This document shows, piece by piece, positions 53,301 through 64,000 of a DNA stretch of 64,000 nucleotides. The DNA comes from Apostichopus japonicus (Eukaryota; Echinodermata; Holothuroidea; Aspidochirotida; Stichopodidae). The notes under the pieces are model-generated. The model worked only from the letters and a program-made list of their open reading frames with translations, made no database searches and was not told the DNA's origin. A program made the translations under genes and the position numbers. The DNA is taken from contig NC_092569.1 in assembly GCF_037975245.1 (NCBI RefSeq), positions 35,624,668 to 35,688,667 of the forward strand, given 5' to 3'. Positions within the stretch are counted from its first letter, which is position 1. Each line of letters opens with the position of its first letter.

Positions 53301-56300
53301 TGGCCCACATTTCATTATAACTGAAATCTTTACAGAAGCCCTCGAACCCTCACATGACGACAAAAATATTCTTCCTGTATATTTTTGGTTCACAGCCATT
53401 CAAACTTATATCTACGATGCAAAATGGTAGAAGTACGTTATTGCACAGCGAATGTAAGACACGCTTATTAACGCTACCTCGACAAATCTACGTAGTACAA
53501 TAAGAAGAATAGACGTTTAGCATTAAACTTGTATCTTTTATAATATGATGATCATGATAATGATGAAAATTGCAACAGAAAGGAAAGAGAAAAAGAGGAA
53601 GTTAAGGAAGAAACGAGGAATTTAATATTTCAGACCTAGTCATTCATGACCAAAATTCCATAATGTGATATTGCTCTGCCATAGGGGATAAAAATAAATA
53701 AATACTCGGCTTAAATGTGTAAAAGTATGAAGGATCGGAAGCAGCCAAAACAAATGCATTTCTGTCTTGTTTGTTAATTTCGAATAATTATGATATAAAC
53801 ATGTTAGAACAGCCGAGCATATGAATGTTCAAAGTTTATGAAATGACAATGTTTTCTGTCAAGACAAAAACACATTGTATAGCATTTCCAGTAGTGAAAT
53901 AGACAATTCTCTGAATAAACCAGGAAAAAAGCATAAGATCATTCCTGCAATTTTTGCAGTTCTCTGTTTTTTTTTTGTCTTCATCAAATTTGTGAAAATG
54001 TTTCAAAACATAGCTTGCACATGGGCGATATTATCAATAGTTTTAACACGTCTAACATGTCAAGAGTTACTTTTTGGCACGAGTTTTTATCCTTCTAGAA
54101 GAATATGGTCCTTGGGTACAGAAAATGGTATCACACTTACCTCAAGTCATAAGAAATTAAAATCTACATTTTATACTTTGCTGTTGCCAACAAAGTAAAG
54201 TACACAGTATAGTACTATCTCAACAAAGATATTGAAGCGGTCAAGGCGATTTGTTTGGGATATATCCAAGGTTTTTTGTTGTCGTCGATAAAGTTATCCA
54301 GGAAGCACAGACGTTGTGCGACGTTATTGTTGTATCTGTATGAACAATTGTGTTTATTTTAACCAAATGCTGAGTATCACATACCAATTGTTCCCTTGAA
54401 TATAATGCTCGTTCGAAAGCCACAAATTATATGATATGAAGGAATTTAATTAGATATTCTTCAACATATAAAGCGAATTATTACCATACATGGAGTAGTA
54501 ATAAATGTTATGATAATACTTTCTAGTTTTTGCAACGTGTTAGAAAAGAGACCTTTAAATAAAGTGTTATGTATTTTATGTTGTTTAATTTGTTAAAGTC
54601 TATAATCGATGTTGTTAAAGTAAAGGGAGAGTTTCCTTTGTATACTGAATTATATTACATATTACATGTAAACGATATAAGAAATGTTAAGTTATATACT
54701 ACACCAAATAGCCACATCACGAAGGGAGGGTGTGAGTCGGGTATAGGAGGGAGTCATTGAGGGCAGAGAAGAATTGTTGAATTCAAATTGAGACTATTAA
54801 ACGTTACAAGGAAGTTTACATGATCAACAACTGGTGTGGAAATCAAAGTAAACTACAATATTTGTGATTAGAGAATTAACAGATAACTTAAAGGATCATG
54901 AATGTCTTTCTTTCTCGTAGTAGTTTATTTCCAGGTTGAACAGTTGTTTTTGTATTACTTTGAGTACACAAATACTAATGAAACATCTTACTACTCTCTA
55001 TTTTTAGTATGATTTTATAACGTCTATTCTATTGGAAAGAGCCTTCCAATCCACTTAATCTTCTAGTTTATTAAATTAAGGATCGTGTAATAACATTATC
55101 ATTTGAGAACAAGCTCTTACAATACTATCAGTTGTAATTATTTCACTAAATTGCTAATGCTTTCTAGACGTAAACGTCATTGCACATTTTATTATAATAA
55201 AGCGACAGTTAAATTCGAAATACTCAGTTAAACATATCGCACACATTCGACAAACAATACGATTCTTTACAGGTGTTTCATTTTAACTCACAAGAATCAA
55301 AACAGAAGTTAAAACAGTGTGCAATGTTCATAAAAGTAACTTAAACGAAAAGTTATTTTATTGCTTCTTAAATTAATTAATTAAATGCCATATGAGCATA
55401 TTTAGGGATGTGCACATTTTTTGTTGCTGTTTTAGTTAGCTAACGATATATAAAAAATATCTCAATTTAGTTCCCCATTCACAATAAAAATCGTATTTCT
55501 TCCTTTCAATTAACGTATTATCTTGGCATTGTAAAACGACATTAAACTCTGAGTCGGTATCAAGGATTTACGTTTAGTCAAGTTATATTACTTCTCGAAA
55601 AAATAATTGGGGAAATCAATATTATTTAACTGTCGCTTTAAAAGGCTTGTGACTGAGATTTTTCTTTACAAACTTTATCATTTTAAATAAAATTAATGAA
55701 CATGTCTTACATTTATTCTGCTCTAATATCCATCATATTTAAACAACGGAGTGTTGGGATTAAATTCCCTAGGAATATCTAACAATATATAGCCTAACTG
55801 AAGGAAATGAAAACACGAAAAGAGAGCAAAAAATGGAAGCTAGCCACTAAAATCGCCGGAGAAATTTTCATGATCGCGTATATCATACCATTCTTTTCAG
55901 TGCCTGCAAAATAGCATTTGTTATTTTCTTCTAGTCCTTTATCTTTGATTATTCGTTCTGAAATAAATCCGTGTAACTTAATTTTTTTTATTTTCAGCAT
56001 TACTTTTGTACATTTCACTTTTTTTAGTTTCCATGGATTAGTTTTAAATTAGATTGACGTGTACACCAGTTGGATTTATTGTTATTCAACTTTGTGTCCT
56101 TGAATATGTACATGTACAAGAATCGTGATCTTAATATGATATTTTCAAAATACATTTCAAAGTACCTTTATTTTTTGTTGCAGACTGTTTGTTTAAACTT
56201 TGGCACACATATAACAATATATTTTAAAGATATCTCTATGAACATGTGAAGGAAGTAAATATTTAGGTGCTCTTTAGAAATTTAAATCTGAAAAGGTCAC

Positions 56301-57656
56301 GTTTTGATGATTGTTTGCAACAATATAATCAAACTTAAAAATGAGTATTTTTTTCATATTTGATTAAACCTGAACCACCCTTTCAAGTAATAGATATCTT
56401 ATTTAAAGGATGTACCTTGTCATGATAGTTTTGTTCAATGTATATATTTACCCAACTGTTCACTATTTGAAATGGAAGTTAATAAAGCATCTTTGTGACT
56501 GGATTATCATATAGAAATATTTTGGTTTTGATTCGTTAACGCAGATGTTGCTTTAATGTATATATAAGGATAACTTGAACAAAGACGAGAAATAAAATGT
56601 CTGTTCGGAAATCATATCAAAATAACAGAGCTGAAAAAGGAAGTTGCCTTTATGAAGGTGAAAAGTCAAATTATTCGTATGTAATTTATATCAAAAAATA
56701 AAAACAAGGCATTATAACAAATGAAAACAAATGATTGAAAACATTTAACGATACACAAAGTACCGAATATTGCTCTGTATAAAGAGGGAATCTCATGATT
56801 GGATTTTTAACAAGGAGAAAATTTAACTCATGAATCTAACAATAAAAAAAAAAAATTAAAGTTTAGTTTTCAGTATCGCTGAAATAAATGAATTTCTGTT
56901 TTTAGTTATCGTACTCGTAGCCCAAATTATGGAGTATAAACTTATGAACTAGAATTATCTACAAGTGTATTTTAGCTCACTAATTCATAATATGAATTGG
57001 GTGCTGTAACGTGTTGGTATGTATCTGTGAAAGGTGGGGTTAGCTATTGGAGGGAAACCTTGTAAACTGACGTGCTGTAAAATATATGTGGGGAGCGATA
57101 TGCTCATAAATTTGAAAAGAGATTACTTTTTCCTGGCCATATCACGAAACTTAATTGACTTTTAAAAATTGGTGTGTAACGAAAACACGTTTGAGATGTA
57201 TTAATTAGCTTTTCTTTTAAGGATTTTATATGTGGACAAATTTTTAAGAATACTGTATTTAATCAAAGAAGAACCGATTAGATGTAATCTTTTGTTTTTA
57301 TTCCAATATATGTGGTTAAATTAAAGACGTTTTGTTATTTTTCGAAACACTGCTGTCCTTTCTCGAAGTTAACATTTCTGAATATTTTAAATTGATAGTC
57401 TTCTAACTGAAATTTATCAGGATTTTTTATCGATACATTCCTCATTCTTCGAAGACACTTCACTTTGTCACATAATTCAATATCAACAGAGTTAGCTCAA
57501 TAACACATTGACGCAACTTATTTTAATTTCGAAACAGAAGATATTCAATAGAGTAATAAATAAAGTATATTGAATAAAAGAAACACTTACCATTTCTGTT
57601 GCAAACGAGCTCCAAATCGTCAAAACAGTCAAAAAAACGTTGAAACACTTCTCCAT
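44316..57656 (-). CDS. Gene B: chimeric half-FReD / TIL / EGF / FReD secreted protein, with one in-frame TAA
   Basis: Minus-strand exons: 57656-57591 (signal, [18 protein letters not shown]), 50838-50808 (31 nt), 49929-49757 (FReD start, [19 protein letters not shown]), 49373-49109 (FReD middle, [20 protein letters not shown]), 48241-48030 ([19 protein letters not shown]), 47217-46912 (EGF then CHELYVSG...GGGWT), 46644-46383 ([23 protein letters not shown]), 44674-44316 (last FReD exon). Phases match at every join and the sum is 1674 nt, 557 aa. The first FReD lacks its C-terminal exon and runs straight into TIL. The last exon has the calcium-site run KDRDNDG, RGAWWF, LNGDYDG and terminal [10 protein letters not shown], but a TAA at 44492-44490 interrupts it. 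See findings for a possible small intron. Intron 1 spans 6.75 kb. Confidence 0.78.
46275..46305. repeat. T22-G9 homopolymer junction
   Basis: Twenty-two T then nine G in the intron before the last exon of gene B. Same form as 34813-34841. Confidence 0.9.
47382..47960. repeat. Two-unit diverged tandem repeat in gene B intron
   Basis: tttgaagccaactccgatgt occurs at 47382 and again at 47726, a period of 344 nt. After each copy follow ttgca..., cggc(c)tat(t)cgcgactata, atcaggcc/attaggcc, gtgtcaggcgtatgag/gtgtcaggtttataag and a cctgactaa-type end. No coding frame is shared. Confidence 0.75.
50050..50220 (+). mobile_element. SINE or LINE tail with CR1/L2-type 3' end
   Basis: The segment ends ctgtaaagctctttgaaacc, then cgctatttaaaagcgctacatt and a (TTA)n-like tail. 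This is the widespread 3' end shared by CR1/L2-group LINEs and their SINEs. It sits in gene B intron 2, between the 31-nt exon and the first FReD exon. The upstream boundary is uncertain. Confidence 0.5.
51339..52564. mobile_element. Non-autonomous hAT-like DNA transposon candidate
   Basis: Ends tagtgttgtgccgata on the left and tatcggcgcaacatta on the right are imperfect inverted repeats. Sub-terminal regions are packed with the palindromic words gccgatat and atatcggc, which is common in hAT-type elements. Flanks (tgtatttc and gttttaat) are only a weak 8-nt duplication. No transposase frame was seen inside 1.2 kb. Confidence 0.6.
52565..57590. other. Remainder of the long first intron of gene B
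   Basis: AT-rich. Open frames such as 53875-54198 show no domain and I do not support them. No further exon recognised. Confidence 0.45.
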
Positions 57657-59339
57657 GATTTCGAGTTTGTATAAATGACATGCGAAAATATATTCGATGA
57701 AGTGCAAGATGGCAAATGACACAGGGTATCTATTCAGGGGGTGTCCAACACCTTATTGAAGTGACCGTAGTAGTATGGATGTCCATTAATGCCATCATTT
57801 TATTTAAAATATGATTTGGTGAACAGCTTTTACAAATGTGCTGCACATCTATAGTATTATTGGCTTGTGTGTAAAGAAGACTATTCGACATGCGCAATCC
57901 AACTTATTTTTCTTTGTACAGCTATTTATATCTTGAATTTCAGTCAATACTGCAGTAAGCTTCAGTTGCATAATGTTGAATTGTCCTTGTTCCGATCACT
58001 ACAGCATAAAACCAACTGTATACTTATTGACTATCGTGCTACTACTTCCAATGACAGCAACGGTATTGTAATTCAATACATGTAAATTTATGTGGTTTTT
58101 AAAACGAATATCAATTACGATGATCACTTTTAATCTATAATACATTTAGTGTGGTTCATGTTAAAGGTTCTGTAGTTGTGTGTCCAAAGACGTCAATGCT
58201 ACTAAGCTGATGAAATTAACAGGAATGTTGATTTACTTGTTCTGGTTAAGCTGCGATTATCGATATTTTTAAGAAACATTTATGAGTGATTATTTTTGCT
58301 AAGTTACTTCGCTTTTGGTTGGAAGGCAAAATTAAAGCACCATCGAAAGGACAGGAAGTGATACTTTTAATTAGCACTATATTACATGCATGAACTAGTA
58401 CAAAACATCTTATATACCGTGAAATGTACGGTATGATCTGTGCTACACTATTAATATGTATGTATTAATATCTTATGAATACAGTTTGGAACATTCGAAG
58501 TTTGTCAGTGGTATGCTATATGAACAATACTTCCTTGTTTATGATGTCTACGTCACAACCTGTTTGCGGAATCAAATATCCTCACATCTGATTGAATAAA
58601 CATGTCAGCTGTTTCACTGGACCTTGACTAATTTGTTTATTAACTGTAAGAATTACAACAATAATGACTGTAAATTATAAAGAAACTCTTTTTTATTTAA
58701 AGGAGCTTGTTTTGACCTATGAAAAGGTAAACATTTTAAATGAAATTTATATCTGTTAACCAGCAGAGACGTAGCTAGAGTTTATTTGGATGCGTAGAGC
58801 TATTTTATATAGGTGTAGGCATAAGTGCTTAATTTTACAGTGACACCCATTTCTCAGGGGCCCGGGGGTTGGCTACCAGCAGTTTCAGCCAACGGAGACA
58901 CTGCCAGTAATGATTTACATGAATAAATATATTAGTACCAGTATGCCTACGCCATTCTATTATTCAGCTGACAGTGGCATAGCAAGAGGTAGAGGAAAAG
59001 CTGTCCCTGCCACACACACAAAACATTTCATGGACGAAAACTGGGACGGCAAAGAAAATTAACCAAATAAATATAAATAGCTATCATATACGATACTGGA
59101 TAGGTTACTTTATGTTACAGCACGGTGTTAAGTGCTTCTAAGAAGGCTTCTCTCTTTAGCGATATGCCTTATAAGCATATAAAGAGGTTTCTCTTAACAG
59201 GTTAACTTTGAGTCAGTAATTGATACTTCTAGACAAAGTTCCGTGAGTCGAACTACAATGGATTTTCGTCTTTAATAAAAGGTCACTGAGAAAGGAGATA
59301 CATGCCAATCCCCGCCTTCATGTCCAATTATATGTTTTA
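57657..59339. other. Upstream flank of gene B up to repeat R
   Basis: Presumed promoter region of gene B next to 57656, without an obvious TATA box. The word cagagacgtagctagagt at about 58764-58782 resembles the ends of common MITEs. Nothing else was identified. Confidence 0.35.
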
Positions 59340-62300
59340 AATGTTTTATGTATTCAATATATTCAAGGCCTTAGCCACAGGGACCATAGGAATACGAACT
59401 TGGCCAACCCCCCCCCCCCCCATCTTCCCCTCGAAAGTTTCTAGCAAATGGTTAACAAATGTTATAACACCCGAAAGCAAATGTATTTAATATATAATGA
59501 AAATGATAGCATCTTTGCTTCTAAACACCCTTACCGAGACAAAATTCTCTCAAAGGTGAGGGGACGCTCCTCCCCTTAAGCCCCACCCCTCTCTTAAGAT
59601 CTCTCCCTAGTACGGACGTCCACCTAAAATTTGAATTAAATTTCTACAGAATATATACATGGCATACTGCCATTACAATGCAATTCAAGTACTCCACATT
59701 TACATTTCAATCTGTGTTTTATTGACCTTTGACTTGGAGTACATTATTTTGGTAATGACATATTGTTATAACTAACTAAACAAATCTCCTCCCTAAGTTC
59801 CCCAACTCCAAACTCCTGCAAATGTTTTGAGTAAATGTTGCATCATTTTATTCAAGAAGTTAGTGAACTAGAAGCTACAGTGATTATAATTTATGAATGG
59901 GGGTGGCTGAAAGCTTTATGCCAGAAAGAAGATGCTTAATTAATCTACTGTACTTACCCAATGTACTGGCAGGTAAAACAACTGTTTGCAGTTTGATAGT
60001 CTTATAGGTTACAAAGTTCACATCATTTATAATACATCTTAATGTTAGTCATCTTTCAGATCGTTATCATAGATCGTATCATAAATATTTCCTTTTTATC
60101 ATAAACCAGTTGTAAGCAACGGAAGAAGATGTTTTGGAGCGTGAGAAGCAAAGGGTAGAAGGAATCACTCCAACTGAGTGAGAAGGAAGGCATAAATCAA
60201 TTAAAACAGGATCTCTGACCGTTTCCATCTGAGTGAAAGAAGGTATTTCTTTCTATCTTAAAAGATCACAGAAAGCCAGCAAACACACCGAGTGAATTTG
60301 TTTGAAGACGGAGCTGGATAAGTGATTGAATTCAACGTTTCAACTTGGCCCGTTTCGCAGAATGAAAAACCATGAATAAGGGGAAAAAATTTACTTGTTG
60401 AATTAAAAAAAATAATAATAATAGGAAAATATCGACAAACGTTTCAAACGTTGGTCAAGGCTATTTATAGTACTGGTAGGTATAGTGACAATAATTGGTC
60501 CTGGCTTGTGGGCAGGTCAGCACTTTGCTTAGGCTGCGGCTATGTCGGTAGTTGCTATGGAAGCAATAGTGAAGTATATAGTGCTAGTACACGAAGAGCA
60601 TACGTTATTCCCAGCTTACAAACTGGATTGAAAATGGTCACCTATCTATCGTGATATCTTGCCGTGACATAGGTAACCATTTTTAATCCAATTTGCAAGT
60701 TAAGGAATAATAGATGCCCTTCGTGTACTAATATTATTCTTTAATATTCCTTGTATATCTATATACAATTTAAATCGAGATATTCGAAATTTAACTCGAG
60801 ATATCTGCAATTAATTTCAAATATCTCAAATTAAGTTGAAGAAATCTCTAATCATTTCAGATATCTCCAATTCAACTTGAGATATCAGAAATTGCATTTT
60901 CGATATCTTGAATTTTATTTAAGATATCTCAAATTGATTTTAAGATATCAAGGCTAATGAAAGATATCAAAATGGAACATTATTTAAAATCCTCGAATTG
61001 AATTCGAGAAATCAGAATTGAATTCAAGATATCAAAAATTGAATTAGAGATATAAAAGAATTCGAATTTGAGATATCCAAAATACAATTCAAGATATCAA
61101 GAGTTGAATTAGAGATATTGTTAATGAAGTCTGCAAGTAAGGATAAGAAAGCTAAGTATAATGTCCTGGATAGCTTAAGGGGATTACAAAGCTGGGATTA
61201 CTTAGACGAGTAAAGACTTGCTAATAGGATTAAAGGATGAAGCTAGAGATGAGGAGAGGGGTTTAGGGCAGTTGGGCTGTGGCTTTTGTGAGGTGAAGAG
61301 CGAAGGTATTAACGAGAGACAAGGAAAGGGAGAAGCCGAGGTAGTGTGAGACGATAACGGTGATAAGGTTTGAAGGTAGCAGAGTTTGTTGATGAAGGCT
61401 GGATGTTTTGTGATTATGAAAGGAAGCAGTGGCATTTTGTGGAGTCCGATAAAAAAAGAAGAAAAGCATCGAATAACATTGTCCTTAACTTATTAAACCA
61501 AACTACGTAATTACATGGTGGTGCCGGTTTAAAAGAAGAAATGCCTCGGTGTTTGCCGACTGCCATTGTGATAAATCCGCTACCAGCTAAAAGTCAATGA
61601 CATTCAAAAAGATATAACTTTAGCTAATGTGTTAGTCATTCAGACAATTTGTTAATTTAACAGAAAATAGGTAAAAACACAGGAAACTTGGGCGAAACGG
61701 ATGGATGGTAATCTTTTCAGAAAACATCTGAAGAAGCAAGATCCCGAAGGTATGTAACGACATCATACAACCGCATAGTGGTGGAGCTGATTGTACGGTG
61801 GAGATCATTCAATGCCCAATTATGGAGGCAGAGTTGTCCGTTTAAAAACAAGCTGTTACATAAATATGCATATGCATATCAAGGTGGAAGAAGTCATTGT
61901 TTTTGGTGGCAAGAAGAAGAAAGAAAAATATAGAATACAGACAGCAACCAACTATGACAGCTGAGGCACTTTTATAGATTTCTTTGAGGAGTTCTTCTTG
62001 GACACTTTCTCGCTGAAACTGTGGTGGAGATCGCACATACATTAAGGTTGTAAACCGTTATTTATTGATAATTGCTATTTCATATTCTCCATTTAAGGGT
62101 GCATCATGTATAATTTAAGATCAGAGAAAAGTGAATTGAAAATGAACACGACAGATAAAAGGGAGGACCAAACTTGTCCACCAGGGATACCTGAAGGTCT
62201 TCCAAAAGAAATGTGGATAAACTACTTACTAGAGATGCGTAAGGTAGAAGCACAAATTGAAATAGAAAAATGTAAACAAAATCATGAAATAGAAAACAAA

Positions 62301-64000
62301 AGTCCGAACAAGACCATGAACTGAACAAGGCTAAAGTAGAGGCAGATACAGAAGTAAAACTAAAGCAACTTCAGATAGAGAACGAAACTGCCAAAGTTCA
62401 AGTGAACCCAACGTATAAGTGGCAAGTGGTGAAAGTGTAAATTTGATGAAGGTGCCTCGTCTGCATGAGAATGAAGATGCTGATGTATATATCTTAGAGG
62501 TTTTGAAATGTTAGCAGAAACAAACAAGTGGGATAAATCACAGTGGGTAATATTTTTGGTTATTTGGTTTTCATACATTATGCTATGATGTGAAAGAAAT
62601 TTAAAGCAACATGATATGCTAATTTTTCAAATATTTCGGAAAAGACTTGCAATACAGGAATTAGCTTATAGTTATCTTTCACCTTTTTCTGTTACTTTAA
62701 TTTTGTAGTCAGGAACAGCAAGTGTAATCTTAAGATCATTAGGCACATTGTACTTCTATTAAAAAACTTGTTTACAAGATGGCTGAATGGACGAACAATA
62801 ATGTAATTAAATGCTTTAACAACTTTACAATGAATATAATAATTGTCCTTGACTACCATTGTGAAGATCTTTGATACATTCCATAATTTCGTCATCATCG
62901 GTGAAATACAAAAACATACAGTGATCATGTATACACCAGCTCTTCTTAATTTTGGAGCGACTACTTCACCCTTGAAGAGGGAAATAACGTTCGTACAAAT
63001 GAATACGTTTTAAGCAGAATTATAATCATTTACTATTAGAACAACAGTCCAAACCACCTGTGAAAGATCCTGATGAAATGAAGTTATAGCACTTTGCGTC
63101 AATTTACGGTGTAACTTTGTAGACCTATTCCTTAAAGATGTATAGGAAGAAGAGGCGTCAATCATAGGAGGGGGAGGGGGAACAGTGTGACACAGGGTGA
63201 CACAGGGTGACCTCTAAATGGTGGGGACAGGTTTGGTAACTGATTCTCGTAGGCGCTGGAGTATCATTCAGACTCACAATGACTCGTGTATCCCATATAG
63301 ATGGAGCTGAAACATTGTGCTACATGAGATTAGTATGTCATTATTTTTTAATTCTCGTCTGCTCGACACCAGATGAAAAATAGAACTTTGCAACTGAGTT
63401 GAAATAAGAATTATGGATTTCATTGATAGCGTAAATTAAATGAGGAACCGCGCCGATATACCTCTGAGGCTATCTGCACAGGCCACTAGATAACGAAAGC
63501 CCGAAGCACTCGCTAATCTCCTTGCAGTATATTATAATTATTTTTATATTATAGTATATGGTATTTCACGTAAAATCAATATAACACAAATGTGTAAATA
63601 ATATTGTGCAATCAGTTTAGTTAGCAAAGTCACCCAGGATAGTTTTGAAGTGTTTTTGAGCAAATTACATATATCAAATGAGATTTGAGACAGATACATA
63701 TATGGTGCTAAGCCTGGGTGCTAAGCTGCTAGTCATGTTGTTGTTATAACCATGTTAGTCATTATATCTCAAGTTCTTGTTTAGTAGTTCTGTATATATG
63801 TTCACAAAATATTTATTTCAAGTTCACTGGTGCTTCCTACAGGGCCGTAGCCAGCGGGGGTGGGGGGTGGGTGCGGTGTGGGGCAGCTGCCCCTTGAAAA
63901 TTCCACTTCCTAAATGAAAGTAGGCCTACGATAATATGAACGTCTGGACAGTTGCGAAATGTTTATATCATTTCTTCTGATATCATTAGTCAGTAGTGTG
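59340..64000. repeat. Repeat R, copy 2 (runs off the window)
   Basis: Same order of landmarks as copy 1: atgttttatgtattcaatat start, C-tract, 67-codon frame (60451-60654), hairpin (60610-60705), gatatc array (60765-61120), gag remains, and a gccgtagccag word near 63844. It leaves the window at 64000 with similarity still running. Confidence 0.85.
62106..62572 (+). pseudogene. Ty3/gypsy-like gag fragment in repeat R copy 2
   Basis: Opens MYNLRSEKSELKMNTTDKRE and stays open to a TGA after 72 codons (MRKVEAQIEIEKCKQNHEIE). It resumes in other frames with KVEADTEVKLKQLQIENE, VPRLHENEDADVY and FEMLAETNKWDKSQW. It is better preserved than copy 1 in the first part, but still broken by at least two frameshifts. 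Confidence 0.6.

Noticed and set aside
53875-54198. 107-codon plus-strand frame in gene B intron 1
   Set aside because: Has a hydrophobic stretch but no family match and no splice context. Chance is the simpler explanation.

Overview
This window is animal nuclear DNA. It is AT-rich, its genes are split by GT-AG introns, it is full of (TA)n microsatellites and retrotransposon remains, and it holds no bacterial-type operon. The real genes encode secreted proteins made of a trypsin-inhibitor-like (TIL) cysteine-rich module, an EGF-like module and a fibrinogen-related domain (FReD). With the CR1, L1/Tx1 and RTE-type LINEs, a Penelope-like element and scattered 'taggcctag' words, this suggests a marine invertebrate deuterostome. 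My best guess is an echinoderm, perhaps a sea cucumber, but this is inference; no species can be read from the sequence.

Layout. 1-525: exon 1 and promoter of a FReD-family gene leaving the window leftward, an inverted copy of 30505-31020. 540-3020: a broken plus-strand copy of gene A. 4225-7127: a dead L1/Tx1 LINE carrying a nested CR1 LINE. 10352-15504 (minus): gene C, the only complete and open FReD gene, five exons, about 370 aa. 13545-14070: an RTE-like LINE 3' end lying in gene C intron 1. 14752-17046: two fold-back MITEs. 18150-18320: FReD exon relic. 22-27 kb: microsatellites and a Penelope-like element present as a large inverted pair. 27836-28655: another broken 3' half of a FReD gene. 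30914-36367 (plus): gene A, with signal peptide, Ser/Thr-rich exons, TIL, EGF and FReD, but without the final FReD exon, which is replaced by a (TA)n tract and repeat R. 36700-41368 and 59340-64000+: two direct copies of repeat R (at least 4.66 kb) bracketing gene B. 44316-57656 (minus): gene B, eight exons, a chimera of half-FReD, TIL, EGF and FReD, with one in-frame TAA in its last exon.

How it fits together. Exon boundaries are strikingly uniform. Signal exons of genes A and C are both 82 nt and end in phase 1, Ser/Thr exons are phase 1-1, TIL exons are phase 1-0, EGF/FReD-start and FReD-middle exons join in phase 0, and FReD-middle exons end in phase 1. Modules can therefore be duplicated, dropped or fused without breaking frame, and the window shows this happening: a half-FReD fused to TIL in gene B, hybrid Ser/Thr exons in the pseudogene, loss of the last exon in gene A, and at least three decayed last exons. 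These are probably secreted lectin-like recognition proteins with a possible protease-inhibitor module. Their function is inferred from domain families, not shown by the sequence. All identities quoted are by-eye impressions.
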